The notes: generated from the letters alone by a model not told the origin. A stretch of 64,000 nt of DNA from JAKZVK01 sp965248255 (GCA_965248255.1 CBDFIW010000004.1:806001-870000); one strand, 5' to 3'; counted from the stretch's first letter, positions 39,255-48,462 are shown. A program made the numbers and translations.

Positions 39255-40487
39255 TCACGACTCCATGCCGTGCGCGTAGTAGGATTTCTCGGGCCCCCGA
39301 TACTGCATGTCGAGCATCGGCGTCTCGATGCGCACCTGCCCGCGATGCCATGATTCCATCAAGAACGAGAGCGCGCCGCTGGTCAGCAGTGTCCGTTCGA
39401 CCGGGTAGTCGAGCGTGCCCTGGGTGAACATGCGGCCGATGGAGTCGACCAACGGGCTGAAATTGTTCGAATTCTCGATCGGGATGTAACACAGCGTCGA
39501 CTTCGGCTCGCTCTCGCCCTTGATCTTCACGGCGGCCAGATACTCGGCCGCCTTTCCGCCTAGACCGAGAGCGGTCCCGCGAAAGCCGTCGTTGTATTCG
39601 ACCAGACAGGCGACGGGCCTTTCGGCTTTCTCTTCGGCCGGGCCCGGAGTTACCTTCTGCCCTCGGGCTAAGGCGGCGTCGAGCAGGCTGCGGCTCCAGA
39701 GCCCCTCGTCCGCGGCCTTCCAAACGGCGTCGTCCGCGAGCAGCTGTACCGCTTTGACGCCGCTCTCACCGCCCTTTCTCCGCTCGGCGAAGCATTGCAA
39801 CGTCTCGAGCACATGGAACAGCCCACCGTCGGCCACCCAACCTCCGCCTACCGCGAGCGCTTCTTCCAGATCGGTTTCGAGCGGAAAGTCGAGTTCCGGC
39901 CGCCGGAACGTCACCGACACCGACGAGCCGGCCATCATCGGGAAGTCCATCTCCTTCGACCAGTCGTACATCTGTTTCGACTTCTTCCAGTCGTAGGACA
40001 GATGTTTGTCGTTGAAAACCGGGACCGCTCGGCCCGAACGCTTGAAGACGCTCACGATTGCGTCCATGAAGCGATAGCGCGGATAGAGCATCTGGTTCTC
40101 GACGTTGGTCGGGTAGTTGCCGTGTTCGCCGATCAGCAGGACACCGTCGACAGCCAGTTCGTTGCCGCCGAGCGTCAGCGCGTCCCGGATCGTCGGGAAC
40201 GTCGGTACCCCCCAGGTCTTCGCGAGCCGCGCGCTGATGTCAGCATCATGTTTTTGCTCGACGAAAAGCGACGCCACGTCACAAGGCGGCTCGTGATACT
40301 TGTCGTTGATCCAGTAACCTTCGAGAAAGCGAGTGATGAAGTTGTCGCTGTGCGAGCGGACGTGGTAGGTCGTCGACAGCGCCGCGATCTTCTTGCGGCC
40401 TGAACCCTGTGCAGCCACGCTGCTCCAGGGGCCCGCAGCGCCAAACACTCCTGCCGCGGCCATCTTGAAAAAGGTTCGTCGATCCAT
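39255..40487 (-). CDS. Tat-exported protein of unknown function
   Basis: 410 aa. MDRRTFFKMAAAGVFGAAGPW is a twin-arginine-type signal followed by AAQG. The mature part begins KKIAALSTTYHVRSHSDNFI and has no motif I can tie to a known enzyme, though related exported proteins occur in Acidobacteria and Planctomycetes. ATG 40487 is chosen at the Tat motif; an upstream extension has none. It is co-directional and one base from the SMP-30 gene, so a joint role in extracytoplasmic carbohydrate metabolism is plausible. Confidence 0.7.
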   Translation of the reverse strand: MDRRTFFKMAAAGVFGAAGPWSSVAAQGSGRKKIAALSTTYHVRSHSDNFITRFLEGYWINDKYHEPPCDVASLFVEQKHDADISARLAKTWGVPTFPTIRDALTLGGNELAVDGVLLIGEHGNYPTNVENQMLYPRYRFMDAIVSVFKRSGRAVPVFNDKHLSYDWKKSKQMYDWSKEMDFPMMAGSSVSVTFRRPELDFPLETDLEEALAVGGGWVADGGLFHVLETLQCFAERRKGGESGVKAVQLLADDAVWKAADEGLWSRSLLDAALARGQKVTPGPAEEKAERPVACLVEYNDGFRGTALGLGGKAAEYLAAVKIKGESEPKSTLCYIPIENSNNFSPLVDSIGRMFTQGTLDYPVERTLLTSGALSFLMESWHRGQVRIETPMLDMQYRGPEKSYYAHGMES

Positions 40488-40612
40488 AGTGGCGATTCCG
40501 ATGAAGGCGATTAGAGATTCCGATCGATGCCGATCAGGCTCGGAGCCAAGCGACACCGGTTTGTTTATCTTTTCCGAAGTGATCCGCCTATTGACTCCCG
40601 CATAATATAGAG

Positions 40613-41104
40613 TCAGTCAAAACAAAGAGAAGACTGTTTCCAGAAGGCCGTGATCAAACGCGGTTTGCGGTACATGCGGCGGAGTGCCTTGCGGGCCCGC
40701 TCGTTCAGCTCGCCGTAGTCTTTCGGACAGACGTTCGGCAACTCGTGCTGCTTCCAGTAAGCCCAGATGTATTCCACCGGATTCAACTCCGGCGCATAGG
40801 GTGGCAAGTACTCGGTTGCGATGTGGCCTTCGGAGAGTTCGATGAACTCTTGCACCAGGCGGCTACGGTGCGCCGGCAGCCGATCCCAGACGATCAGCAG
40901 CGGGCGATCGATATGACGTACCAACGCCTTGAGAAAGTCGGTCACTTGCTCTTTGCCGATCGCACCGGGATAGAGCCGGAAGTAGAAGTTACGCAGCGTC
41001 AGCCCCGCCGAGACGGAAAGCTTCTCCCAGTTGAAGTTAAACTGCAGCACCGGTGTTTGGCCACGTGGCGCCCAGGTGCGGCAGCGATGCGGCTTCTGAC
41101 TCAA
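40613..41104 (-). CDS. IS630-type transposase, second frame (DDE part)
   Basis: Carries the catalytic region: LLIVWDRLPAHRS with the second Asp and ELNPVEYIWAYWK with the Glu. The first Asp (TLVFIDESGLSQK) is encoded in the same frame upstream of the listed start, back to 41149, so the frame is normally entered by frameshift and not by independent initiation. Joined to the first frame it gives about 340 aa, the usual IS630 length. Confidence 0.85.
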   Translation of the reverse strand: MSQKPHRCRTWAPRGQTPVLQFNFNWEKLSVSAGLTLRNFYFRLYPGAIGKEQVTDFLKALVRHIDRPLLIVWDRLPAHRSRLVQEFIELSEGHIATEYLPPYAPELNPVEYIWAYWKQHELPNVCPKDYGELNERARKALRRMYRKPRLITAFWKQSSLCFD

Positions 41105-41628
41105 TCCGCTTTCGTCGATGAAGACGAGCGTACGGCCTTCGTTTTGGGCTTTTTTTTAATGCGCTTCCAGGTCTTGCGCTTCCAGGTGCGGATCCGCTCT
41201 TCGTTGCGCTCGCGCGCCTTTCCGGCCGGGCGTTGCGGGCTCCAGTCGAGCGCTCGCAGGATCTTCCAGGCGTGGCCTGCGTGGTATGCGACCCCGAACT
41301 CGTCTCCGATCAGCCGAGCCACCCGCGGACAGCTCCACAGGGGCGTTGGGAAGCCGTGGGCTTCCGGGCCTTCCAGCAGCAGCGACGTCAGGCGTTCGCG
41401 TTGTGCGGCATCGAGGAGCGGCTTGCGTCCGGCGCGCCCGGCCTGGCGGAGTCCGGCCGCACCCTGCTCGCGGTATTGCCGCCGCCACTCACTGACGGTT
41501 TGGCGAGCGACGTTCAGCCGTCTCGCCGTCTCGGACTGATTGTGGCCTTGGTGGAGCAGCCGCATCGCTTCGAAACGGCGCTTCTCCAGCGCCTTGAAAT
41601 CCCGCTTCACACCTTTGGGGTTGCCCAT
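41101..41628 (-). CDS. IS630-type transposase, first frame (HTH part)
   Basis: Starts MGNPKGVKRDFKALEKRRFEAM at 41628. Helix-turn-helix HNQSETARRLNVARQTVSEW followed by a second HTH (PRVARLIGDEFGVAYHAGHAWKIL). After WKRIKKKPK it runs out of frame relative to the catalytic region and stops at 41101. Produces OrfA alone, or OrfAB after a -1 shift. Confidence 0.82.
   Translation of the reverse strand: MGNPKGVKRDFKALEKRRFEAMRLLHQGHNQSETARRLNVARQTVSEWRRQYREQGAAGLRQAGRAGRKPLLDAAQRERLTSLLLEGPEAHGFPTPLWSCPRVARLIGDEFGVAYHAGHAWKILRALDWSPQRPAGKARERNEERIRTWKRKTWKRIKKKPKTKAVRSSSSTKAD
41149..41155 (-). promoter_or_regulatory. A-AAA-AAG slippery heptamer for -1 frameshift
   Basis: On the minus strand the first frame reads ATT AAA AAA AAG, so the heptamer A AAA AAG is in the right phase for -1 slippage. 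After the shift the frame reads on to AQNEGRTLVFIDESG, restoring the first catalytic Asp. This is the classic signal known from IS elements and dnaX. Confidence 0.78.
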
Positions 41629-41713
41629 ACATATATAGATGCTCCACACTGTCAAAAAGTGTCATAATAATTTGCGGGATTCAATAGCTCTGCAGGACAC
41701 TACCTACGTAGCG

Positions 41714-42997
41714 CTAGCTGCCGATGGCCAGCAACTGCTGGTTCGTACGGATGTACCAGCGGTTGCCGACTAGCGCCGGCGACGCCAGGGTCTGCTCGTA
41801 AAGCCGGTTCACGTGCAGCAGTTGGAACTCTGGACCCGCTTTGAGAACAAACGTCTCGCCTACGTCGTTCGTGAAGAAGATCTTCCCCTCCACTGCCACC
41901 GGAGAAGCCGAGAAGCCCTCTCGCACCGCATTGCCAAGCCGTTGCTGCCACATCGTTTTACCAGTTCTCGCTTCGAAGCAGGTGGCGACGCTCACCATGT
42001 CGTTGACAACGTACAGATAATCCCCATAAAGAAGAGGCGAGGGAATGAAAGGCGAGCCGCGTGTTGTGCGCCAGGCAACGTGCGTGTCGGTCACATCGCC
42101 AGAGCCGCCTGGGCGGATCGCGAGGGTGGGACCGGCGCGTCCGGAGCTGCAAAATAGCAGCCCGTGTCCGGCTACCGGTGTGGGAGTCACCTCGGACGTG
42201 GGACCGCCGCAACGCCACAGTTCGTTGCCAGTAGCGGGATCATAGCTGTACACCCGGTGTTGGCCGTGGACGATGATCTCGTCCCGATCGCCCGCGCGGA
42301 TCGCCACTGGCGCTCCCCAGCCGACCGTCTCCCGGCGCTTGGTCCACCAGACCGTCTCGCCGCTCTTCCGGTCGAAGGCCGCAACGAACGCCTGCACCGC
42401 CTTCCCATCGCGCCTCGTACCACGCTGGTCCAGGAACAGAATCACCGTTTCCCTGTATAGGAGCGGTGAGCATACTGGACCGTGATAGTTCCCCGTGGGC
42501 CCGAGGTCGCGGGTCCAAACGACGCTGCCGCCGAGGTCTACGGCCAAGAGTCCCTGGTTTCCTAGGAAAGCATACACTCGTTCACCATCGGTGGCCGGCG
42601 TGGATGAAGCAAGACCGTTCTTACGATTCACGTGTTCCGGGGCTGCGTCGCGGGCTAAGGTCTCCCAGATCAACATCCCGTTGCGGCGGCTCAGACACAG
42701 GATCGATCGCCGCGCCGAGTCGTGGGCCGTGGTGAGGAAGATGCGATCGCCCCACACCACGGGTGAGGAGTTTCCGGCGCCGGGCAGGTCCGTTTTCCAG
42801 AGAACATTTTCGTTGTCCGACCACTTGTCCGAGTACCCGGAGCCTTCGACCAGCCCCTGCCCTGAGGGACCGCGCCACCGCGGCCAGTACTTGCTCCCTT
42901 CGCCAGTGACTGGAATCATCGACACAGGAACGGCATCTTGCTGAGCGAAAGCCCACGGAGTAGAAAGAATTACTGGAATGGCCGCTCTTCGTCGCAT
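41714..42997 (-). CDS. Exported PQQ-like beta-propeller protein (2)
   Basis: 427 aa. Signal-like MRRRAAIPVILSTPWAFAQQ, then YWPRWRGPSGQGL and propeller blades (SSPVVWGDRIFLTTA, SSTPATDGERVYAFLG, GPVCSPLLYRETVILF, FIPSPLLYGDYLYVV). It shares layout and turn motifs with the protein at 18822-20153, so they are paralogues. ATG 42997 is preferred over a long unsupported extension to 43156. The next 306 nt upstream contain no gene I can name. Confidence 0.8.
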   Translation of the reverse strand: MRRRAAIPVILSTPWAFAQQDAVPVSMIPVTGEGSKYWPRWRGPSGQGLVEGSGYSDKWSDNENVLWKTDLPGAGNSSPVVWGDRIFLTTAHDSARRSILCLSRRNGMLIWETLARDAAPEHVNRKNGLASSTPATDGERVYAFLGNQGLLAVDLGGSVVWTRDLGPTGNYHGPVCSPLLYRETVILFLDQRGTRRDGKAVQAFVAAFDRKSGETVWWTKRRETVGWGAPVAIRAGDRDEIIVHGQHRVYSYDPATGNELWRCGGPTSEVTPTPVAGHGLLFCSSGRAGPTLAIRPGGSGDVTDTHVAWRTTRGSPFIPSPLLYGDYLYVVNDMVSVATCFEARTGKTMWQQRLGNAVREGFSASPVAVEGKIFFTNDVGETFVLKAGPEFQLLHVNRLYEQTLASPALVGNRWYIRTNQQLLAIGS

Positions 42998-43303
42998 CCG
43001 TCGTCTCGGTTTGGCTGTACTCGCGCCATGAGTATAGGGCGAAGTTCTGCTCCCGCGCAAACGATCCTTGCCCTCCAGAGAGCCAGGCTGCTCCGAAGTC
43101 GCGCCGCACGGTAAAACGTCTCGTCGATCGTGCCGGGCAGCACCACGACCACGCAATTCGCAAGAGCATCAGCTCGCGAAACCCACGTAGGTCATGTGGT
43201 GGAACGTGGCAGAGAAGCCGCAGCCACTTCAGGCCCTCCGGAAGCCTCGAAGACGCAGTCCTTCGTGATCATCGCGATCAACGCGCTCACATCGTGTCAG
43301 TGT

Positions 43304-43573
43304 TCAAGGGGCGGGAGCTACTCGGATCTTGTGGGGCTTGTCCGCCGACACCCGGACGGTCACTCCTTGTATCAGCTCGGCATCGTCGATCCGCAAGGGT
43401 TTCTTGCTGTCAACGACAACCGCATAGCTGGTGCCAGGGCGCACAGTGAACCACTCAGGAGTCTCGTTGATCCGGGCCCAATCGAGGCGTGCAGCCTTGC
43501 GTTCCGAGCGCGGCCTGTCAAAGGCGAGGCGACCCGCCCAGGCTTGGTCGGCCTCAACTGAGGGAAGCCGCAT
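43304..43573 (-). pseudogene. C-terminal fragment of an unknown protein
   Basis: About 80 codons (AGRLAFDRPRSERKAARLDW ... DDAELIQGVTVRVSADKPH) read like the end of an extracytoplasmic beta-rich protein. Its upstream part is interrupted by ISNCY copy B at 43638. On the far side of the IS (45244 onward, minus strand) an open frame continues for some 60 codons, but in a different phase, so the gene may have been damaged before the insertion. Family unknown. Confidence 0.35.
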
Positions 43574-43637
43574 GACTGGCGAAAACCAAGAGGATCGGTG
43601 GAAGGCGAGAGGGTGGCGGCACTTGTTCGGAGATTAC

Positions 43638-45225
43638 TGTTGAAGCCCAATGATAATGTCCCCTTGAGCGCCCAATAGAAATGTCCCCTAATCTGGACCT
43701 CTGCGAGGAGGTGAAAGATTGGGAAGGACATGGATGAGTGCCAAGGAGTTGAGGCGCGGCGAAGTGCTGAGCCGAGTGAAACGAGGGGAACTGAAGTTGA
43801 CCGAAGCCACCGCACTGCTGGAGGTCAGCTACCGCCAAGCGAAGCGGCTCAACAAGCGTTACCGAGCAGGCGGGGTCAAGGCTTTGGTGCACGGTAACGT
43901 CGGCCGCGCTTCGAACCGAGCCGATGACAAGCGCCGCGAGCAGGTTCTCGAGTTGGTGCACGCAAACTATGCGGGCGAGGGGCACGAGCGCTGCGGGCCG
44001 ACGCTAGCCGCGGAGCAGCTGCAACAGGATCACGGCCTGGAGGTGTCGGTGCGCACGCTGCGGCGCTGGATGCTCGCGGCGGGCCTGTGGAGCCGGAGTC
44101 GCAAGCGCCCACCGCATCGCAGCCGGCGGCAACGCAAAGCGCACTTCGGCGAGCTGATTCAACTCGACGGTTCGCACCACCACTGGCTGGAAGGACGCGG
44201 CCCGAAAGCCTGTTTGATGAACTTTGTCGATGACGCGACCGGTCTTGCACTGTGCCGCTTCTCGGGCCAGGAAACGACCTGGGCCGCGGCCGATCTGCTC
44301 CAAGCCTGGGTGCGCCAACACGGCGTTCCCAAGGCGTTGTACTGCGACTGGAAAAACGTCTACCAGCGCCAGCCGACGTCGCGGGAAGCACTGGAAGGCA
44401 TCAAGCCCGAGACGCAGTTCGGGCGCATGTGCGCGAAGCTTGGCATTGGCATCATTGCCGCATCGTCGCCGCAAGCCAAGGGACGTGTCGAACGCCATCA
44501 CGGCACGCACCAGGACCGCCTGATCAAGAAGATGCGGCTGCGGGGCATCGTTGATTACGAGGCGGCGAACCGTTACCCCGGCGAGGAGTACTTAGCCGAG
44601 CACAACGAGCGCTTCTGCTGCGAGCCGGCGGCGGGAGCGGACTTTCACCAGGCGCTACCCCGCGGCACCGAGCTGCGAGGCGTGTTCTGCTTGGAATACG
44701 AACGGGTGGTGAGCAACGACCAGGTGGTGCGTTTCGAGAATCGTTGTTTGCAGTTGAAGCCGAAACGCAATCAGGGCGTGGGGGCGGGTGCACGGGTGAC
44801 GGTCCAACAGGGGCGCGATGAGAGCTTGCAGGTGAGGTTTGAGGGGCACGAGATCGAGCACGAAGTGATCGCCACGCCGACGCCACGGCTGCGGACGAAG
44901 CCGGCACCGCAGGGGAACGTGGTGGCCGGACGCAAGCCGGCGGCGAACCACCCCTGGCGGCGAGCTGTGCTGCGGAAAACACGAGCTGCGAATTCATAAG
45001 AGGGCTGTGGAAATGCCGGGTCGGATGGAAAGCGTGGAAAACCTTGTGGCGGCAGCCGTGCCGGGCTCGGGGAACCGTGGATGGTTTTCCACCCTTCCCA
45101 CCGCTCCTTGGAAATCGCTGCGCGATTCCCACAGTTCCACAGCCCCGACGATGACGATTCTCTCCTATCACCAAGGCGACACTTCTACTGGGCTACCGAA
45201 GGGGACATTTCATTGGGCCTTGACA
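43638..45225 (+). mobile_element. ISNCY/IS1202-like element, copy B (1588 bp)
   Basis: Begins TGTTGAAGCCCAAT and ends ATTGGGCCTTGACA, so TG...CA termini. It is flanked by a perfect 18-bp duplication, CACTTGTTCGGAGATTAC (43620-43637 and 45226-45243). Each end has two tandem copies of a 19-bp unit of the form GCCCANTRRWARTGTCCCC. Confidence 0.93.
43719..44999 (+). CDS. ISNCY (IS1202-like) family transposase, copy B
   Basis: 426 aa, same domain plan and DDE residues as copy A. One short patch differs strongly: CGPTLAAEQLQQDHGLEVSVRTL here versus (F/C)GPTLASEHLAADQGLEVPRETL in the other copies, encoded at about 44000-44060, while the rest is almost identical. The patch lies in the second helix-turn-helix. 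TTG start with AGGAGG upstream. Confidence 0.9.
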   Translation: MGRTWMSAKELRRGEVLSRVKRGELKLTEATALLEVSYRQAKRLNKRYRAGGVKALVHGNVGRASNRADDKRREQVLELVHANYAGEGHERCGPTLAAEQLQQDHGLEVSVRTLRRWMLAAGLWSRSRKRPPHRSRRQRKAHFGELIQLDGSHHHWLEGRGPKACLMNFVDDATGLALCRFSGQETTWAAADLLQAWVRQHGVPKALYCDWKNVYQRQPTSREALEGIKPETQFGRMCAKLGIGIIAASSPQAKGRVERHHGTHQDRLIKKMRLRGIVDYEAANRYPGEEYLAEHNERFCCEPAAGADFHQALPRGTELRGVFCLEYERVVSNDQVVRFENRCLQLKPKRNQGVGAGARVTVQQGRDESLQVRFEGHEIEHEVIATPTPRLRTKPAPQGNVVAGRKPAANHPWRRAVLRKTRAANS

Positions 45226-45243
45226 CACTTGTTCGGAGATTAC

Positions 45244-45551
45244 TTGCGTTCCTGGGCGCAAGCGATGTACCATGACCGCGCCTGAGCTGGAAAGTCCGGT
45301 GAACGTATCTGGTTGTGAGTCATTGCTCTTAGCCACGGGTTTTCCGCTCGCTTCAAGTGCGGCCGCACACTCGAGCCAGTGGCCGTCGTTCCCGGGGGTC
45401 GGGGCGCGCGGCACCGCGGAAGGCTATCCAACGCCGGTCCTGTAGAACGCCGGTTCCGAAGCGGGGCCGCGCAAGAACATACGGTGGAATGTTCCTTTGC
45501 CCCGGTCTTGGTGACTCGAGCGCGATCGTATGGGGCGAGCGCGTTTGAAGA
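45244..45551. other. Gap between ISNCY copy B and the NRAMP-like gene
   Basis: 308 nt. On the minus strand a short frame (up to 45414) appears to be the other side of the gene broken by the IS. The plus strand must hold the promoter of the transporter gene. I see no terminator or RNA gene. Confidence 0.35.
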
Positions 45552-46772
45552 ATGCAGCGGATGAGACGGTTCGGTCCCGGTCTGGTGGTGACGGCCGCGT
45601 TCATCGGCCCAGGGACTATCACGACCGCAAGTGTAGCCGGAGCGCAGTTCGGCTTCAGTTTGCTCTGGGCCATCGTATTCGCGGTGGTAGCGACTCTGGT
45701 GCTGCAGGAGATGTCCGCCCGCCTCGGCTTAATCAGCGGTCAGGGTCTTGCGGAAGCTCTGCGATCCACGTTCAACCAGCCCGTCTTGGGCGGGGTGGCG
45801 ACCGCTTTAGTCATCGTGGCGATCGGCTTTGGCAACGCCGCGTACGAGGCAGGCAATATCCTCGGCGCGGCGATGGGGCTCGAGGTCCTGAGTGGTCTCC
45901 CGCGAAGCCTGTGGGCTCTCATGGTTGCTGCCGGCGGAGCATGGGTGCTTGCCGCGGGAGCCTACCGGTTCATTGAACGTTTCTTAACCCTGCTTGTGGG
46001 ACTCATGGGCCTCGTGTTTCTTCTGACGATGCTGCTTGTACGCCCCGACGTCGAGACCATGATGGCGGGAGTGTTGATTCCCACCATCGAGCCCGGAGCC
46101 TTGGTGACCGTGATTGCGCTGATTGGTACTACCGTGGTGCCTTACAACCTTTTTCTCCACGCCAGCTCCGTTCGAGAAAAATGGCCTGATGTCATCCCGA
46201 GGGAGCGGGCACTCAGCGAGGCCCGATGGGATGCCTTGCTCGCCATCAGCATCGGCGGTGCAATCACGATGGCGATCACAGCCACTGCGGCCGCGGCATT
46301 CTTTGAAAGCGGCGTGGAAATTCGGAACGCGGGCGTCATGGCGACCCAGCTTGAGCCGCTGTTGGGTCAGGGCGCCACGTGGTTCTTCTCGATGGGCTTG
46401 CTGGCAGCAGGGCTTAGCAGCACGGTGACCGCTCCGTTGGCGGCGGCTTACGCCATCACAGGAGTGATGGGATGGAAAGGGGGGCTCCAGGACCGCGGGT
46501 TTCGCGCTGTCTGGATCACGATCGTCGCTGTCGGAGCCGCCTTAGCGGTCACCGGCACACGCCCGGTGGCGGCCATTCTTCTTGCCCAGGCGGCCAATGG
46601 CCTGATGCTCCCGGCCTGCGCAGTGTTCTTGTTGCCAGTAATGAACCGTGGCGATCTGTTGGGGAAATACAAGAACGGCCCAACGGCGAACATTCTAGGT
46701 TGGACTATTGTCTTACTGGTTGCCAGCATGGGTGTCTTCCATTTGGCAAACGCGCTCGATTGTGCCCGGTGA
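45552..46772 (+). CDS. NRAMP-related transporter with altered metal site
   Basis: 406 aa with about 11 membrane spans. It aligns with NRAMP transporters (GPGLVVTAAFIGPG... VAGAQFGFSLLW), but the TM1 metal motif DPGN is GPGT (residues 19-22) and the TM6 MPHN is VPYN (196-199). The Asp and Met that bind transition metals are therefore both gone. Loss of these residues is what sets NRAMP-related magnesium transporters (NRMTs) apart, so Mg2+ uptake is more likely than Mn2+/Fe2+; this is inference. ATG 45552 or the ATG three codons later may be the start. Confidence 0.75.
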   Translation: MQRMRRFGPGLVVTAAFIGPGTITTASVAGAQFGFSLLWAIVFAVVATLVLQEMSARLGLISGQGLAEALRSTFNQPVLGGVATALVIVAIGFGNAAYEAGNILGAAMGLEVLSGLPRSLWALMVAAGGAWVLAAGAYRFIERFLTLLVGLMGLVFLLTMLLVRPDVETMMAGVLIPTIEPGALVTVIALIGTTVVPYNLFLHASSVREKWPDVIPRERALSEARWDALLAISIGGAITMAITATAAAAFFESGVEIRNAGVMATQLEPLLGQGATWFFSMGLLAAGLSSTVTAPLAAAYAITGVMGWKGGLQDRGFRAVWITIVAVGAALAVTGTRPVAAILLAQAANGLMLPACAVFLLPVMNRGDLLGKYKNGPTANILGWTIVLLVASMGVFHLANALDCAR

Positions 46773-46961
46773 AGCAGGCCTGTCCAAGAGTGGCGCCCTT
46801 ACGTCCCGCACAGGCTAGACACCCCGGCACTCAGGCGCTGTCGACCGACCCTGCTCAACGGCGAGCAGGTGGATCGTGAGCTTTCATCGCCTTCGCTTCC
46901 GGACACGCCAATTGCCAACGCCTAGGCATGTGCCGGTGATAGAATCGAATTCGAGAAGCTC

Positions 46962-47507
46962 ATGCCGCTCATCGCCAAGAAACTCACCTGGGATGACATC
47001 AAAGACCTGCCCGAGGACGCCGGTCGTACGGAGATCGTCGATGGAGAACTGTTCATGGCCCCTCCGCCCTCGGACCGACACCAGGAGATTGCGACCGCGC
47101 TCGGGGCCAAAATCTACCCTTTCGTGAAAACGCGAGGCCTCGGGAAGTTCTATTCCAGCGCCGTGCACGTGATTCTGGCGGATCACGTCAACTACGAACC
47201 TGATCTGTGCTTCCTGTCCGCTGCACGCCTGGACCTCATCCGTTTTCTGGTGATCAAAGGGCCGCCGGACCTTGTTATCGAAATCCTTTCTGGCCGCACT
47301 CGGAAGTATGACCCGATGGTCAAGTTTCACCACTATGAGCAACACGGAGTTCGCGAGTACTGGATCGTAGACCCGCGCGACGACCGCATTCACGTCCACA
47401 GCCTGCAGGATGGCTGCTACATCTCACTGGGCGAATTCACCACAGGGGAGCTTGTGCAAACCCGCGTACTCCCAGGTTTAGATCTCGATCCGGCCGAGAT
47501 CTTTTGA
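46962..47507 (+). CDS. Uma2-family PD-(D/E)XK protein
   Basis: 181 aa. Typical Uma2/DUF820 (PF05685) layout: TWDDIKDLPEDAGRTEIVDGEL at the N-terminus, Asp81 in YEPDLCFL, and Glu107 in PDLVIEILS, then the KFHHYEQHGVREYWIVDP block. The fold is that of restriction-type nucleases, but the biological role is unsettled. It stands alone; no partner antitoxin or methylase nearby. Confidence 0.88.
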   Translation: MPLIAKKLTWDDIKDLPEDAGRTEIVDGELFMAPPPSDRHQEIATALGAKIYPFVKTRGLGKFYSSAVHVILADHVNYEPDLCFLSAARLDLIRFLVIKGPPDLVIEILSGRTRKYDPMVKFHHYEQHGVREYWIVDPRDDRIHVHSLQDGCYISLGEFTTGELVQTRVLPGLDLDPAEIF

Positions 47508-47535
47508 GGCGTCACTCGACGCCTTGAGGAGTTTG

Positions 47536-48462
47536 TCAATGCCGATGAGGTGCGGCCACCTCGACGGGATGCTCCGAGCAGATCCGTTCGGCGTGTTCGC
47601 ATTCGATGTGCTCGAACTGTATGGTGGTGTGGTGGATGTGGAAGCGTTCCGCCAGAATGCCGTTCATCGCCCCTAGGATTTTCTTACTCGCCGACGGCGG
47701 AATGTCTTCGATCAGCGCGTGACAGCTAAGCGCGTGCGCGTTCGACGACAAACTCCAGATGTGCATATCGTGGACGTCGACCACCCCTTTGACACTCCGC
47801 AAAGCCTCACACACCACGTCGCGCTTCATCCCTTTCGGCAAGCCTTCGAGCAGGATATGGATCGACTCGCGAATAATTCCCCAGCCGCTCCACAGGATCA
47901 GCACCCCGATCAAGACTGACAGCAGCGGATCGATCCACTGCTCGCCGGTCATCGAGATCGCCACCGCCCCGATGATGATGCCCACCGACGACAGCGCGTC
48001 GCCCAGCATGTGGATGAAGGCGCCGCGGATGTTGAGGTCGTGACGGCTGTCGGCGTGTAGCGCCCACATGACCACGACATTGACAACCAAGCCGGCGCCC
48101 GCGACGACCATCATGATGTCTTCGGAAACCACTCGTGGGTTCAGGAAGCGCGCATAGCTCTCGTAGAAGATGAACAGCGCCAGCACCACGAGCGTCATCG
48201 CGTTCACAAACGCCGACAGCACGCCCGCCCGGTGATAGCCGAAGGTCTTCGTCTCGCTCGGCGGCTTGCCCTGCACGTAGAAGGCGAACCAAGCCAGTCC
48301 CAACGCCAAAGCGTCGGTGAAGTTGTGACCGGCGTCGGAGAGCAGCGCCAAGCTCTGCGCCTTGATGCCCGCCACAAGCTCGACGACGATGAAGACCACC
48401 GTCACCCACAGCGAGAGCTGTAGCTTGCGGCCTGTGGTGGGCGGATGGGGATGATCGTGCAC
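47536..48462 (-). CDS. Cation diffusion facilitator (CzcD/ZitB-like)
   Basis: 308 aa, six spans. Both HxxxD metal motifs of zinc-type CDF exporters are present: His46/Asp50 (SDAGHNFTDAL) in TM2 and His151/Asp155 (HMLGDALSS) in TM5. A His-rich N-terminus (MHDHPHPP) and a cytoplasmic C-terminal ferredoxin-like domain with DVHDMHIWSLSS follow. It exports Zn2+ or related ions using the proton gradient. It converges with the Uma2 gene, leaving only 28 nt between stops. Confidence 0.93.
   Translation of the reverse strand: MHDHPHPPTTGRKLQLSLWVTVVFIVVELVAGIKAQSLALLSDAGHNFTDALALGLAWFAFYVQGKPPSETKTFGYHRAGVLSAFVNAMTLVVLALFIFYESYARFLNPRVVSEDIMMVVAGAGLVVNVVVMWALHADSRHDLNIRGAFIHMLGDALSSVGIIIGAVAISMTGEQWIDPLLSVLIGVLILWSGWGIIRESIHILLEGLPKGMKRDVVCEALRSVKGVVDVHDMHIWSLSSNAHALSCHALIEDIPPSASKKILGAMNGILAERFHIHHTTIQFEHIECEHAERICSEHPVEVAAPHRH

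Larger units (their letters stand above)
40591..41684 (-). mobile_element. IS630-type element with two-frame transposase (1094 bp)
   Basis: Ends TTGACTCCCGCA and TGCGGGATTCAA are inverted repeats with one mismatch, each next to TA (40589-40590 and 41685-41686). It is unrelated in detail to the 1164-bp IS630 copies. It holds two overlapping reading frames joined by a slippery run. Confidence 0.8.
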
